Source of the DNA: Lachnospiraceae bacterium
GTDB taxonomy: Bacteria > Bacillota > Clostridia > Lachnospirales > Lachnospiraceae
DNA: 56,353 nucleotides
Reading direction: 5' to 3'
Assembly (NCBI GenBank): GCA_017483735.1
Contig: JAFUVF010000008.1
Location: forward strand, 1 to 56,353
The position numbers and the translations under genes were made by a program. Positions 15,004 to 24,144 of the stretch are shown here, piece by piece. The notes under the pieces are model-generated. The model was not told where the DNA came from. It saw only the letters and a program-made list of their open reading frames with translations, and did no database searches. How positions within the stretch are numbered: the stretch's first letter is position 1; the number at the start of each line of letters is the position of its first letter.

Positions 15004-15855
15004 TTATCCCTTCGGGAAGAATGCCACCGCTATGGCGCCCGGTCCCGCATAGGTTCCTATGGTGGAGCCCACGGAAACAATGTTTAGCTTATCTACCTTT
15101 CCCTCATACAGGGTTCCGCTGTCCGAAACGTATTTTTGGAGAGCATCATCCGAAAGTCCGGTATAGCCGAGGCATATTGGCATTGAATAGTCTATGCCGC
15201 CAAGCTTCTCTATGCTCTGCATGAGCATATTGTTGCCGTTTTTGGAGCCTCTTGCCTTTCCTATGACATTTACGAGCCCGTCGGATATGGTGATTACAGG
15301 CTTTATGGAGAGCACGCCTCCCACAAATGCGGCTCCGCCGGAAAGTCTTCCTCCAAGCTTTAAGTACTCCAGAGTATCGAAAACGCTTAAAACGGTAGCC
15401 TTATTCTTTACCCGCTCAATCTCATCCGCGATTTCCTTTGCGGTCTTGCCCCCATCACGCAGTCTTACGGCATATTCCGTAAGAATGTATAGAGATATGC
15501 AGAATTGCAGGGAATCAACCACATGCACCATATCCCCGTATTCTTCTGCGGCTATATTTGCACTCTGGATACAGCCGGATACACCTGATGATATCACGAG
15601 GCAAATTACCTCATCCCCTTTGTCTATGGCTTTCTTAAAGTACTCGCCGTACTCATAGGGCGTGATCTGACTGGTCTTTGGGATTTCGTCAGTCTCTATA
15701 AGCTTTTCATAGAATTGTCTGTTACTTATCGTGACCCCGTCACGATATTCGTCATCTCCGAAGCGCACCGTCAACGGGATTACGTCTATATCCCATTTCC
15801 TGGCGGTTTCCTGCGGGATGTCGCTTGACGAATCGGTTATTATTCTTATTCCCAT
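15004..15855 (-). CDS. DegV family fatty-acid-binding protein
   Basis: 283 residues, matching the usual DegV length, with the N-terminal signature IITDSSSDIP (residues 4-13) and a conserved GGRLSGGAAFVGG lipid-pocket segment. DegV/FakB proteins bind a fatty acid for phosphorylation by FakA; no fakA is in the window. Its gene lies 24 bp after the stop-side of the GH5 gene in the same direction, so the two may be co-transcribed. Confidence 0.9.
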   Translation of the reverse strand: MGIRIITDSSSDIPQETARKWDIDVIPLTVRFGDDEYRDGVTISNRQFYEKLIETDEIPKTSQITPYEYGEYFKKAIDKGDEVICLVISSGVSGCIQSANIAAEEYGDMVHVVDSLQFCISLYILTEYAVRLRDGGKTAKEIADEIERVKNKATVLSVFDTLEYLKLGGRLSGGAAFVGGVLSIKPVITISDGLVNVIGKARGSKNGNNMLMQSIEKLGGIDYSMPICLGYTGLSDDALQKYVSDSGTLYEGKVDKLNIVSVGSTIGTYAGPGAIAVAFFPKG

Positions 15856-15879
15856 ATCTTTCCCCTATTATTCCTATTA

Positions 15880-16842
15880 TTACAGAAGCCTCAAAAGCTC
15901 GCTCCTTACCCTGTTCATTCTTTCATCGGATATACCGAAGTCCATCTCCTTGTAGCTCCATGCGCTTCTGGAGATATTGTGCTTGTCCAGCACCTTATGG
16001 ATAACCGAGTACCAGTTTATCGTATCCTCCGGGGATACTATGTCTATCACACCGTACTCTCCGCAATATAGCTCAGTTCCCTCTTTCCTTGCCTTCTCTA
16101 TTGCCGTGGAGAAAAGCTTTTCAAAATATTCCTCCTTGATCCCCGACTGATTGAAATGTATGCGCCTGTTCATATCCTCATCATTCTTCCAGTGCCAATA
16201 TGCGCCCTGATGCGTAAACTCCAGAGGGTCATAGCAGTGGAAATTGTAGACAACCCTTTTGTCATACGGAGGATCAAGCGCCTGTACTGCCTCGACCCCG
16301 TTATTGTCATAGCTTCCGAGAAGTATTATCGTGTCCGGAGCGTTCCTTCTGATCCTCTCAATACAGGTTCTTGATATGCGCTTCCAATTGTTCAAATATT
16401 CAATGTCCGTTACCTCGTTTAAAAGCTCAAAGGCGATATGCTCCGGGTATTTCCCAAAGCGTTTAGATATTTCATCCCACAGCCTGTAAAATCTCTCCTG
16501 ATATTTCTCGCTGTCGAAAAAACCGCTTTCGGACTCCCCATAGCTGTCAAAAGAGTATCCTGCCGTCTTGTGCAGGTCTATCACCATATTGAGGTTATTC
16601 TTCCTGCAGCTCTCATATGCCCTTTCAAGCCTCTTGAAGCCATCCTCCTTATATTCCGTTCCGTCCTCGTTTTCGAGCACATTGTAGTCCACGGGAATCC
16701 TTACATGGTCGAGTCCCCAGCCTGCCACAGTCTCAAAATCCTTTTCCTGTATGAAATTATTAAGCCTGTCCTCACTGTAATCACACTGCGAGAGCCAGCC
16801 TCCGAAGTTTATCCCCCTGTAAAATCCCATCTCCTTAAGCAT
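15880..16842 (-). CDS. Glycoside hydrolase family 5 enzyme, cytoplasmic
   Basis: The 320-residue TIM barrel has the GH5 marks: GINFGGW at the N-terminus, DLHK on strand 3, the acid/base glutamate in LLNEVTD, HCYDP on strand 6 and the nucleophile glutamate in CGEYG. No signal peptide is present, so it probably acts on short beta-glucosides or oligosaccharides inside the cell. The start is the ATG after AGGAGG; a longer frame upstream reads through a repeat cluster and is not credible. Confidence 0.88.
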   Translation of the reverse strand: MLKEMGFYRGINFGGWLSQCDYSEDRLNNFIQEKDFETVAGWGLDHVRIPVDYNVLENEDGTEYKEDGFKRLERAYESCRKNNLNMVIDLHKTAGYSFDSYGESESGFFDSEKYQERFYRLWDEISKRFGKYPEHIAFELLNEVTDIEYLNNWKRISRTCIERIRRNAPDTIILLGSYDNNGVEAVQALDPPYDKRVVYNFHCYDPLEFTHQGAYWHWKNDEDMNRRIHFNQSGIKEEYFEKLFSTAIEKARKEGTELYCGEYGVIDIVSPEDTINWYSVIHKVLDKHNISRSAWSYKEMDFGISDERMNRVRSELLRLL

Positions 16843-16872
16843 GTGAAATCCTCCTGTATGTGTGTTTGGCTG

Positions 16873-17022
16873 CGGGGTGAACGTCACCCGATAATAAGAA
16901 CTCGTAATCGCTCGGAGCTTTATCGGGGTGAACGTCACCCGATAATATTTTCGGGGTAAACGTCACCCCGATAATAAGAACTCGTAATCGCTCGGAGCAA
17001 AGGCTCCTTTGCGAACGAGTTC
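16873..17022. repeat. Palindromic repeat cluster derived from tRNA-Pro end sequence
   Basis: Three copies of a palindrome CGGGGT(G/A)A-ACG-TCACCC(C)G start at 16873, 16924 and 16952. Each half matches the 3' end of the adjacent tRNA-Pro (CACCCCGA followed by TAAT). A 28-bp stretch at 16891-16918 repeats exactly at 16971-16998, and 16976-17022 folds into a long hairpin closed by AGAACTCGT/ACGAGTTCT. It lies between tRNA-Pro and the GH5 gene, in the GH5 leader. Confidence 0.8.
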
Positions 17023-17031
17023 TAAATATTA

Positions 17032-17106
17032 TCGGGGTGACAGGATTCGAACCTGCGACCCCCTGGTCCCAAACCAGGTGCTCTAGCCAAGCTGAGCCAC
17101 ACCCCG
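17032..17106 (-). tRNA. tRNA-Pro (anticodon TGG)
   Basis: 75 nt; acceptor CGGGGTG/CACCCCG, anticodon stem CTGGT/ACCAG with loop TTTGGGA, T-loop GGTTCGA. Its 3' end sequence is repeated several times just downstream. Confidence 0.95.
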
Positions 17107-17117
17107 ATATGAGGGCT

Positions 17118-18125
17118 TTATCTGCCCTCTTTCCATTTCATAAGTCTGTCGTACAAATCTCCGTAAGTGCCTGCGCTATCGTTTATGACAGATGCGGTTG
17201 CATCGGAAAATGCCGAAAGCTCGGGATAGTTTATCTTCATCCCTTCCTTTTCAAGCGCATCTATGAGCTCCTCCGTCTGCTTGCGGTTGTTCTCCCTGTC
17301 GGACTCCGCAGAGTGCTTTGCAGCCTCCTCCACAACTTTCTGCTCCTCGCTGGAAAGCTTCTTCCATGTGGACTCGGCTATGGTAAAGCACATTCCCGAA
17401 TATATATGGTTTGTCACGGAAAGATACTCCTGTACCTCATAGAGCTTGTTGTTGTATATGACAGGCACGGGATTCTCCTGCGCATCATAGGTTCCCTGAC
17501 GCAACGCAGGATATAGCTCCGAGAATGACAGAGGCTGGGGATTTGCTCCAAGTGCGCTCATTGTCGCCATTATTACCGGGTTCTCGGGAGTTCTTATGAG
17601 AAGCCCCTCCATATCCTCCGGAGTGTTTATGGGCTTCTTTGAGTTGGTCACGCATCTGAAGCCATTGTCATAATGCGCAAGCACCCTCATATTATCGTCA
17701 ATCAAAAGCTTCTCTGCATCCGCCTCGATATCTCCGTCCATAAATTCCCACGCATCATCAAAATCATCAAAGAGGAAGGGCAGCGCCGAAATTCCCATCT
17801 TGGGCTCATATGTGGCAAAGTTTGAAGCGTCGGTTATGACGATGTCAACCTTGCTGGATTTGAGGGCAATGGAATCTATTAAAGCGCTGTCGCCGCCCAT
17901 CTGTCCCGAAGGATAAACAACAGCTGTTACTCTTCCGTTTGTGTTCTCCGCAATCTCATCCGCAAATTCCTTTGCCGCAATATTTCTGGGGTCAGTGTCC
18001 CCGGTAGATACCCCGATTTTCAGAACGATATCTCCGTTTCTCTGAACGCTTCCGCCGTTTCCGCACGAAGCAAGGGACATAACGGATAACCCTATTGCCA
18101 TTGCCAATGCGATTTTTTTCTTCAT
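17118..18125 (-). CDS. TRAP-type (DctP) solute-binding lipoprotein
   Basis: 335 residues with a signal peptide and lipobox LASC (cysteine at 21), then a DctP fold: GDIVLKIGVSTGDTDP, MGGDSALIDSIALKSSKVDI and the arginine motif GLLIRTPENP that binds carboxylates. It should be anchored outside the membrane. No DctQ or DctM permease gene is adjacent. It is the third gene of an operon with a diguanylate cyclase and an HD-GYP-like protein, 7 bp after the latter, which suggests a sensory rather than a transport role. Confidence 0.88.
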   Translation of the reverse strand: MKKKIALAMAIGLSVMSLASCGNGGSVQRNGDIVLKIGVSTGDTDPRNIAAKEFADEIAENTNGRVTAVVYPSGQMGGDSALIDSIALKSSKVDIVITDASNFATYEPKMGISALPFLFDDFDDAWEFMDGDIEADAEKLLIDDNMRVLAHYDNGFRCVTNSKKPINTPEDMEGLLIRTPENPVIMATMSALGANPQPLSFSELYPALRQGTYDAQENPVPVIYNNKLYEVQEYLSVTNHIYSGMCFTIAESTWKKLSSEEQKVVEEAAKHSAESDRENNRKQTEELIDALEKEGMKINYPELSAFSDATASVINDSAGTYGDLYDRLMKWKEGR

Positions 18126-18132
18126 AATCCTC

Positions 18133-19080
18133 TTAATCTCCTTTTTGACTGTCTTTTAAAGCATTCTTAAGTCCCAGTTCCCCATATATTCTCATCTGTC
18201 TCTGCACGTCATTAAGACATTCCTCTATACGTGATTTCGGTATCGAGCAGAATATATCCACAAGCTCCCTGTCAAGCTGTGTACCCGATACAAGCTTAAG
18301 CTCCGCAATCGCCTCCTCATAGGTAAGGGTCGCCTTGTAGGAGCGATCCATGGTAAGCGCCGAGAAGGTATCTCCGACGGCGATAACTCTGGATGCCAGA
18401 GGGATTGCATTTCCTTTTAGCTTATAGTATCCCGTGCCGTCAAATCTCTCATGATGATACATTATCCAATCCGCAATCTCGTCGAAGGAGCCTATGCGCT
18501 TCAATATGGAAGCCGCTATCTCCGGATGCCTCTTTACAAGACTCCACTCATCCCCGGTAAGCTTTCCTCCCCTGTTTAATATATCTCTGGGTATGCCGAG
18601 CTTGCCAAGGTCTATCAAAACCGACGCATAGCGCAGATTCTCCGGATTGATGCGAAGCTTCATCAATGCGGGCAGATATTCGTACATTGCCATGGTAAGG
18701 TTCTGCACATGGATGGAATGACCGTCGAGATTGGTATCTCCAAGCTCCGTAACCTCAATGAGAGTCCTTAAGGTCTCCATGGCGTGATGCTTCATATGCG
18801 AAAACTCTGAATGTACCCACAACAAAAGCACCGTATATAATACATTTACAAAGAGAAATGCCAAAATAAATTCTCTCTGCATCGGCTCGTCAAAAAGAAA
18901 TCTTGTGCCGTATATTATGCATATCGCCATAAGTATGACGATAACAGCCAATACCCTGCACATAATCCCCCCTGCGGTAATGACATCCCTCCTCAATATG
19001 AAGGAATACACGCTCATTACCACATTGAACAAAAGGAGCACTATCCCAAACCCCATTGCAAATCCCAATAAAGTGTTCAT
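18133..19080 (-). CDS. HD-GYP-like membrane protein with degenerate HD motif
   Basis: 315 residues: three hydrophobic segments in the first 100 residues, then an HD-GYP fold with HSIHVQNL, IDLGKLGIP, HHERFDGTGYY and ASRVIAVGDTFSALT. In active c-di-GMP phosphodiesterases the second motif reads HDIGK; here the histidine is isoleucine, and GYP is GYY. Metal binding and hydrolysis are probably impaired, so it may serve as a receptor. It lies 13 bp after the GGDEF gene. Confidence 0.85.
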   Translation of the reverse strand: MNTLLGFAMGFGIVLLLFNVVMSVYSFILRRDVITAGGIMCRVLAVIVILMAICIIYGTRFLFDEPMQREFILAFLFVNVLYTVLLLWVHSEFSHMKHHAMETLRTLIEVTELGDTNLDGHSIHVQNLTMAMYEYLPALMKLRINPENLRYASVLIDLGKLGIPRDILNRGGKLTGDEWSLVKRHPEIAASILKRIGSFDEIADWIMYHHERFDGTGYYKLKGNAIPLASRVIAVGDTFSALTMDRSYKATLTYEEAIAELKLVSGTQLDRELVDIFCSIPKSRIEECLNDVQRQMRIYGELGLKNALKDSQKGD

Positions 19081-19093
19081 AATCCTCCCAATA

Positions 19094-20266
19094 CTACCCG
19101 AAAGTTACCTGATTCTTGCCGCCGCGCTTGCTCTGGTACAGAGCCTCGTCCGCACGGCGGTACACCGTATCTATATCCCTGTCCTCCGCCGTAACCTCTG
19201 TTGCGCCGAAGGAGGCATGTATTCCGTGAAGCTCTCCCATCTCTACGCTGTTAAGATTGTAAAGCATGCGTGAGAGTATCTCGCTGACCACTATCCTGTC
19301 CTGCTTGCCCCTGATCATCACTACAAACTCGTCCCCGCCCAATCTCCCGGCAAAGCAGAGCTTGTTGTTGAGCGCCCTCTCCGGGAAGGACCATCTGTCC
19401 GCAAGGTCGATATTGAGGGAATCAAGTATGGTGCTTCCGGCGGTCTGTATTACCTTATCGCCCATCTGATGCCCCAAGGTATCGTTTATCTGCTTGAACT
19501 TGTCAAGGTCGAGTATCGCAACCACTATATATTCGTCGCTGTGGTTTCTCAAAACCTCCCCTGCCATGGAGAAAAATCTTCCTCTGTTGAGAAGGCTTGT
19601 CAGAGCATCAAAGCTTGACTTTACCTCCAAATCTCTCGATATCTGCAGGTTCCTCTGATATGTCTCAAACTGTCCCATCCTCGCCTTCTGGAAAGCATAA
19701 TGCAAAATTAACGAGAGCGACAAAAACACCACTACATTGTAGGTATCCTGCACCGCATGGGAATTGGGCTTCGGCGTATACAGCGTAAACAATCCCTTAT
19801 AGGATGTATACAGAAGCACCGCAGAGCTCAATATCAAAGCTATCGACATACGCAGCATATTGTCTATATAGGACAGCGAGCATATTACCACCATTACAAG
19901 GAAGGTAGTCGCTATGTAATAAGGCCATGTAAGCGAACCTACTATTGCAAAGGATACAATCAAAAAAAGCTGTATGTATGTCAGAACTATTGCAATACGC
20001 CCCGTATATTTTTTCCCCAATACCAAAAACAGCTCAAACAGCGTAAATGCGACGAAAAATACCATATAATAGTTAAAATTCCGTCGGTTTACTCCAAACT
20101 GTCCCATTATTGAAAAAATCGAGAAAAGTCCCGTATAAATAATAAAGAATATATTCAATATCCCGATATGCTTCAGATTAGTCGAGTGAATCATATCAAG
20201 ACACTGCATATAGGAATTCTTGTCAAATCCGTAATAATTAAATTTCTTAAAGTTCATTTCCGACAC
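19094..20266 (-). CDS. Membrane diguanylate cyclase (GGDEF)
   Basis: 390 residues: about six membrane segments to residue 200, then a GGDEF domain with DLDKFKQINDTLGHQMGD, the intact active-site loop RLGGDEF and the end motif ADEALYQSKRGGKN. It makes cyclic di-GMP from GTP. The product-inhibition RxxD is not found five residues before the GGDEF. First gene of a three-gene operon with an HD-GYP-like protein and a DctP lipoprotein that could feed it a signal. Confidence 0.9.
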   Translation of the reverse strand: MSEMNFKKFNYYGFDKNSYMQCLDMIHSTNLKHIGILNIFFIIYTGLFSIFSIMGQFGVNRRNFNYYMVFFVAFTLFELFLVLGKKYTGRIAIVLTYIQLFLIVSFAIVGSLTWPYYIATTFLVMVVICSLSYIDNMLRMSIALILSSAVLLYTSYKGLFTLYTPKPNSHAVQDTYNVVVFLSLSLILHYAFQKARMGQFETYQRNLQISRDLEVKSSFDALTSLLNRGRFFSMAGEVLRNHSDEYIVVAILDLDKFKQINDTLGHQMGDKVIQTAGSTILDSLNIDLADRWSFPERALNNKLCFAGRLGGDEFVVMIRGKQDRIVVSEILSRMLYNLNSVEMGELHGIHASFGATEVTAEDRDIDTVYRRADEALYQSKRGGKNQVTFG

Positions 20267-20334
20267 CGCAGATAAGCGTCTGTGCGCTCATCCCGCTGTT
20301 CCTCCGTATATAGTCCCCTCATCCAATCCTTATT

Positions 20335-20363
20335 ATTATATTTATACCACAAAGAGAAGCCAA
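20335..20363 (-). promoter_or_regulatory. Promoter of the cyclic-di-GMP operon
   Basis: On the minus strand TTGGCT (20363-20358) and TATAAT (20340-20335) are 17 bp apart, 69 bp upstream of the cyclase start. Confidence 0.65.
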
Positions 20364-20417
20364 ATGAAAGACAATTTTGCCAAAAGTCACAATCCGGCAC
20401 ATATTTGCACATAAGCC

Positions 20418-20894
20418 CTACAAATAAGCTATCGTATAGTGCAGGGCTTCATTTCTGTCCATCTCCATTATGATATAGGACGGACGCCTGCCCTCCTGCC
20501 TCGGATATGCGAGGCTCCCCGGATTTATTGCCGTTATTTCATCATCAATATCCACCAAAGGCTTGTGTGTATGCCCGTACATCACTATATCCATACGCTT
20601 TGCCACAGCTTCCTTTTTTATAATATCAGGATCCATTGAAACATAATAATTATGCCCATGGGTAAGCCATATCCTGTATTTCCCGATATTAAATTCCTGC
20701 TCCCTTGACAAAGTCGAGAAATAATCATTGTTGCCGGACACCATCATCATCGGGCACCCCGCATATTCGGACATAATCCTCTCCTGTCCCTCTATATCCC
20801 CACAATGTACCACCATATCCGGGTGGTGCATATCTATTACCTTAAAGAAATTTTCGGCATGTCTGTGGGTATCACTCACAACGATTATCTTCAT
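20418..20894 (-). CDS. YfcE/MJ0936-type metallophosphoesterase
   Basis: 158 residues with the calcineurin-like motifs in order: SDTHRH (7-12), HCGDIEG, SGNND, THGH and GHTHKP. Such enzymes hydrolyse phosphodiesters with a two-metal site; the natural substrate is unknown. The ATG overlaps the rdgB stop by 4 bp and the pair is a common arrangement. Last gene of the mraY operon. Confidence 0.92.
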   Translation of the reverse strand: MKIIVVSDTHRHAENFFKVIDMHHPDMVVHCGDIEGQERIMSEYAGCPMMMVSGNNDYFSTLSREQEFNIGKYRIWLTHGHNYYVSMDPDIIKKEAVAKRMDIVMYGHTHKPLVDIDDEITAINPGSLAYPRQEGRRPSYIIMEMDRNEALHYTIAYL

Positions 20895-21487
20895 ATATCG
20901 CCCAATTCCTCTTTCATAAGCGCAAGCGCCCTGCCCCTGTGGCTGATGCGGTTCTTCTCCTCCTCGGAAAGCTCCGCCGTAGTCCTTCCGTATTCCGGCA
21001 CATAGAATATCGGGTCGTACCCGAAGCCGTTTACGCCTCTTATCTCATAATCTATGCGCCCCTCTATGACACCCCTCACATGCCTTTCCTCTCCCGAGGG
21101 CAGCACACATGCTATGGCGCATACAAATCTTGCGGTGCGCTTTTCGTCCGGCACTCCCTTAAGCCTCTTCAAGATCTCTGCGTTTTTCTCGCTGTAGGGG
21201 GTATCCACGCCCATAAATCTCGAAGAATATATGCCCGGAGCCTTGTCCATATAGTCAACCTCCAGCCCCGAATCATCCGCCATCACTATATCTTCGGGCA
21301 GAAGCTTTGCGACGGCTCTTGCCTTTATCATGGCATTCTCCTCGTAGGTCGTTCCGTCCTCCACTATATCCGGATTGACGCCGGCTTCCTTCATGGATAT
21401 TATCTCTATGTCAAGGTCTCCGAGGATTTCTCTGATTTCACGCATTTTGCCTTCGTTTCCCGTAGCAAAGACTATTCTTTTTGCCAT
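20891..21487 (-). CDS. rdgB: XTP/dITP pyrophosphatase (RdgB/HAM1)
   Basis: 198 residues with the family hallmarks TGNEGKMREI (9-18), ADDSGLEVDYMDKAPGIYSSRF and FGYDPIFYVPE, and a C-terminal SHRGRAL. It removes deaminated purine nucleotides from the pool. Its start overlaps the upstream amidase-like gene by 16 bp. Confidence 0.95.
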   Translation of the reverse strand: MAKRIVFATGNEGKMREIREILGDLDIEIISMKEAGVNPDIVEDGTTYEENAMIKARAVAKLLPEDIVMADDSGLEVDYMDKAPGIYSSRFMGVDTPYSEKNAEILKRLKGVPDEKRTARFVCAIACVLPSGEERHVRGVIEGRIDYEIRGVNGFGYDPIFYVPEYGRTTAELSEEEKNRISHRGRALALMKEELGDI

Positions 21488-22497
21488 TTCTCGTACACCT
21501 CGTTTATTCCGTTTATAAGCCCCTTTGAAAGGAGTCCGTGATATTCTTCAAGCCCCATAAGCTCATTTTCTTTCGCATTTGAGCTGTAGCCCAGATTTAC
21601 CCTGCATGCGGGAAGCGCTATATCATACAGTATATCATCATCCTCCGCCGCATAAAAACCCGCCGTGCGGTTTACGGAGGACAATGCCACCTCCTTAAGC
21701 ATTATCTCCGAAAGCTCCGTGTTTCCAAAGTCAGGTATGAAAAACTCCGGGTCATACTCCACGGATATCCCGTATTCGGCTGCATCGTCAGAGCTTCTGC
21801 AGGAGAGCGCTATATATATATCCGCATCCGATTCTCTCAGCATTTCCGCCTTCTCCTCACGGGAAGCAAGCTTTCTCTTGTTTGCAAAATAAAGCTTTAT
21901 CCCCTCATTTACGCTGTCCTTGTCGGTTTTGTATATGCGCTCCGTAAGCTCCGCCACGCTAAGCGCCGGTTCCTTTGCGGCTCCCTCCTCCGCTACGGGG
22001 TCAATGAGCGCCACCATTTCATAGAGCTCATGAGGGCGATAGATTTCAACAGTCATAAGACCATCCGTCATAGTGGTTCTGTACTCATAGATATTGTCCA
22101 TTGAGAATATCAATATCACTCCCCCTGTGGTGGTTTCGTACTCCGCCTGCACTATTGCCGACACATCTCCGTACACCTGATTTGCGCTGTAATATTCCCC
22201 TTCTTCTCCTTCTATGTAAATCTTTAGGGTCTTATCTCCGTAATTGCTGTCGACTATTATATTTTCCGCCTTTATTCCCTTCCTCAAGGGGATATTGAGC
22301 ATCCTTCCTTCGGTCTCTGCGCTTTTTAGCTTAAGCGCATGTGCGGCGGAGGTGGCTATGCTTCCCATACTGATTATGCTCCCCTCGGAGGCATCGGGAA
22401 TCACCACAGTCTTGTGAAAGGATGCATAGAGCATTACTGCGGCGCTCAATGCAAAGGCAGTAAGCCAGAGAGAATAGGATAGCCTGCTTTCTGTCAT
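21472..22497 (-). CDS. Degenerate amidase_3-fold membrane protein
   Basis: 341 residues: one N-terminal membrane segment, a beta-rich AMIN-like region (about 60-160), then an amidase_3-like half with ASREEKAEMLRESDADIYIALSCRSSDD. In active N-acetylmuramoyl-L-alanine amidases this reads LSxRxxxAN...ADxFISIHxN, preceded by DPGHGG. Here DPGHGG is DPVAEEG and the ISIH histidine is a serine/cysteine. The zinc ligands are therefore missing and it is probably not a hydrolase. It might bind peptidoglycan or activate another enzyme. Confidence 0.7.
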   Translation of the reverse strand: MTESRLSYSLWLTAFALSAAVMLYASFHKTVVIPDASEGSIISMGSIATSAAHALKLKSAETEGRMLNIPLRKGIKAENIIVDSNYGDKTLKIYIEGEEGEYYSANQVYGDVSAIVQAEYETTTGGVILIFSMDNIYEYRTTMTDGLMTVEIYRPHELYEMVALIDPVAEEGAAKEPALSVAELTERIYKTDKDSVNEGIKLYFANKRKLASREEKAEMLRESDADIYIALSCRSSDDAAEYGISVEYDPEFFIPDFGNTELSEIMLKEVALSSVNRTAGFYAAEDDDILYDIALPACRVNLGYSSNAKENELMGLEEYHGLLSKGLINGINEVYEKWQKE

Positions 22498-23657
22498 TGT
22501 TCGCCCTCCACAGCCCTTTTCTTAGGAGGCTTTGGTCCCATATATTGATAATAATAGGTCTTTAGCATTCCGTTATATATCTTCCTGTTCCTGTCAGCCT
22601 TTCCGCCTATATAGTCCTGTGCTTTCTCATTGGAGGATATGATATACATACTCCAGGAATCAAGCTTCCTGTATCTTTCTCCCAAAATCCCATAGATTTC
22701 GGCAATTTCCTTCTCCTTAGACAGTCGCTCTCCGTATGGCGGATTTGTGATGATAAAGCCATACTTCTTTGCGTGGCTTAAATCCCTCACATCCCTTCTC
22801 TGGAAATGTATGAGATTATCCACTCCGGCAAGCTTCGCATTCTGTCTGGCTATTTCCACCATTTTTTCGTCTATGTCGTACCCCTGTATATCCGTCTGTA
22901 TATCCCTTGCTTCAAGCTCCAGCGCTTCCTCTCTCGCATCCCTCCATAGAGCTTTGTCCGTTATATTCTCCCAGTTCTCCGCAGTGAAGCTTCTGTCTGC
23001 GCCCGGAGCGATATTTGCCGCCATCATTGCCGCCTCTATGGGTATGGTGCCGCTTCCGCAAAAAGGGTCTATAAGTATCCTGTCCTTTTTCCACGGAGTA
23101 AGCATTATTAAGCCTGCTGCCAGATTCTCCGCTATGGGTGCCTTCGCCGTAAGCTTTCTGTAGCCCCTCTTGTGCAGTGACTCCCCCGTGGAATCTATGC
23201 CGACGGTAACTATGTCATTCTTTATGAATATACGCAAAGGATAAGAAGCGCCATTCTCCTCAAACCAGCTTATGCCGTAAACATTTTTCAGGCGCTCCAC
23301 CATTGCCTTTTTCGCCACAGCCTGTATATCTGAGGGGGAAAAGAGCTTAGAGCGCACAGAGGCTGCCTTTGCAACCCAGAATTTTCCATCCTTGGGGATA
23401 TATTCCTCCCAGGGAATGGACTTTATACCCTGAAAGAGCTCCTCGAAGCTTTCCGCCTTAAACTCTCCCGCTTTTATGAGGGCTCTCTCCCCGGTGCGCA
23501 GGAATATATTTGCACGGCACAAGCCCTCCGCATCCCCCTTAAAGGTAATGCGCCCGTCCGTCACTTCGCTCACATCATACCCAAGCTCCGTGACCTCTCT
23601 TTTCAATATGGACTCCATGCCGAAATGGCAGGGGACGATTATATCAAAGTATTTCAT
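22494..23657 (-). CDS. THUMP-domain rRNA methyltransferase (RlmL-like)
   Basis: 387 residues: an N-terminal ferredoxin-like/THUMP part (about 1-160), then a Rossmann methyltransferase with DPFCGSGTIPIEAAMMA and the catalytic NPPYGERLS. It resembles the N-terminal half of RlmL (23S m2G2445). The start at MKYFDIIVPCHFGMES is where homology begins; a longer frame runs through the previous gene. It overlaps the next gene by 4 bp. Confidence 0.92.
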   Translation of the reverse strand: MKYFDIIVPCHFGMESILKREVTELGYDVSEVTDGRITFKGDAEGLCRANIFLRTGERALIKAGEFKAESFEELFQGIKSIPWEEYIPKDGKFWVAKAASVRSKLFSPSDIQAVAKKAMVERLKNVYGISWFEENGASYPLRIFIKNDIVTVGIDSTGESLHKRGYRKLTAKAPIAENLAAGLIMLTPWKKDRILIDPFCGSGTIPIEAAMMAANIAPGADRSFTAENWENITDKALWRDAREEALELEARDIQTDIQGYDIDEKMVEIARQNAKLAGVDNLIHFQRRDVRDLSHAKKYGFIITNPPYGERLSKEKEIAEIYGILGERYRKLDSWSMYIISSNEKAQDYIGGKADRNRKIYNGMLKTYYYQYMGPKPPKKRAVEGEQ

Positions 23658-23683
23658 ATTATGTAAACCAATTCTGTAACAGA

Positions 23684-24133
23684 CTAACTGTTCATATCCC
23701 TGAGTATCCTGACGAGAAAAATCACGCCAAGCATAACGAGGATAAAGGGAGCAAATACCGAAAGCACCGAAAATGCAAGCACCAATATCGAAATCACTAC
23801 TATTGCCACGATAAGTATTACAAGCCATGAGGGGAGCCTTCGCACAATATCCCAGCCGGAGGATATTTTCTTTTCTCCTTCATCATAGGTATTTTCCCCG
23901 TACACATAATCCTCCGCATAGGCTCCGCTCTCCCTGCCCCCTGCGGTAATTATGGTCTTTGCAATCAACCTCGGGTCTCCGAGCTCCTTTAACACATCCT
24001 CCTCGATTCTGCCCTTTCGCACCTCGGTTATTATATAATCCTCATAATAATTTACGTTTTCATTTACGCTCGCCGCAGGTATCCTGCCGTTTAATGCGGC
24101 TCTCAATTTTTCCAAAAATTCCTGTCTTGTCAT
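23684..24133 (-). CDS. HAAS/DUF1700 domain membrane protein
   Basis: 149 residues: residues 1-65 resemble the HAAS alpha-helical domain (TRQEFLEKLRAAL, then NYYEDYI and LGDPRLIAKTI), followed by two membrane helices from about 100. HAAS proteins often accompany PadR-type regulators and sense membrane signals; none is present here. ATG chosen after GAGGAG. Embedded in the mraY operon. Confidence 0.8.
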   Translation of the reverse strand: MTRQEFLEKLRAALNGRIPAASVNENVNYYEDYIITEVRKGRIEEDVLKELGDPRLIAKTIITAGGRESGAYAEDYVYGENTYDEGEKKISSGWDIVRRLPSWLVILIVAIVVISILVLAFSVLSVFAPFILVMLGVIFLVRILRDMNS

Positions 24134-24144
24134 CAAAGCTCCTC

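Noticed and set aside
16873..17022. CRISPR-like array next to tRNA-Pro
   Set aside because: The repeats are palindromes of uneven spacing with repeated, not unique, spacers, and no cas genes are present.
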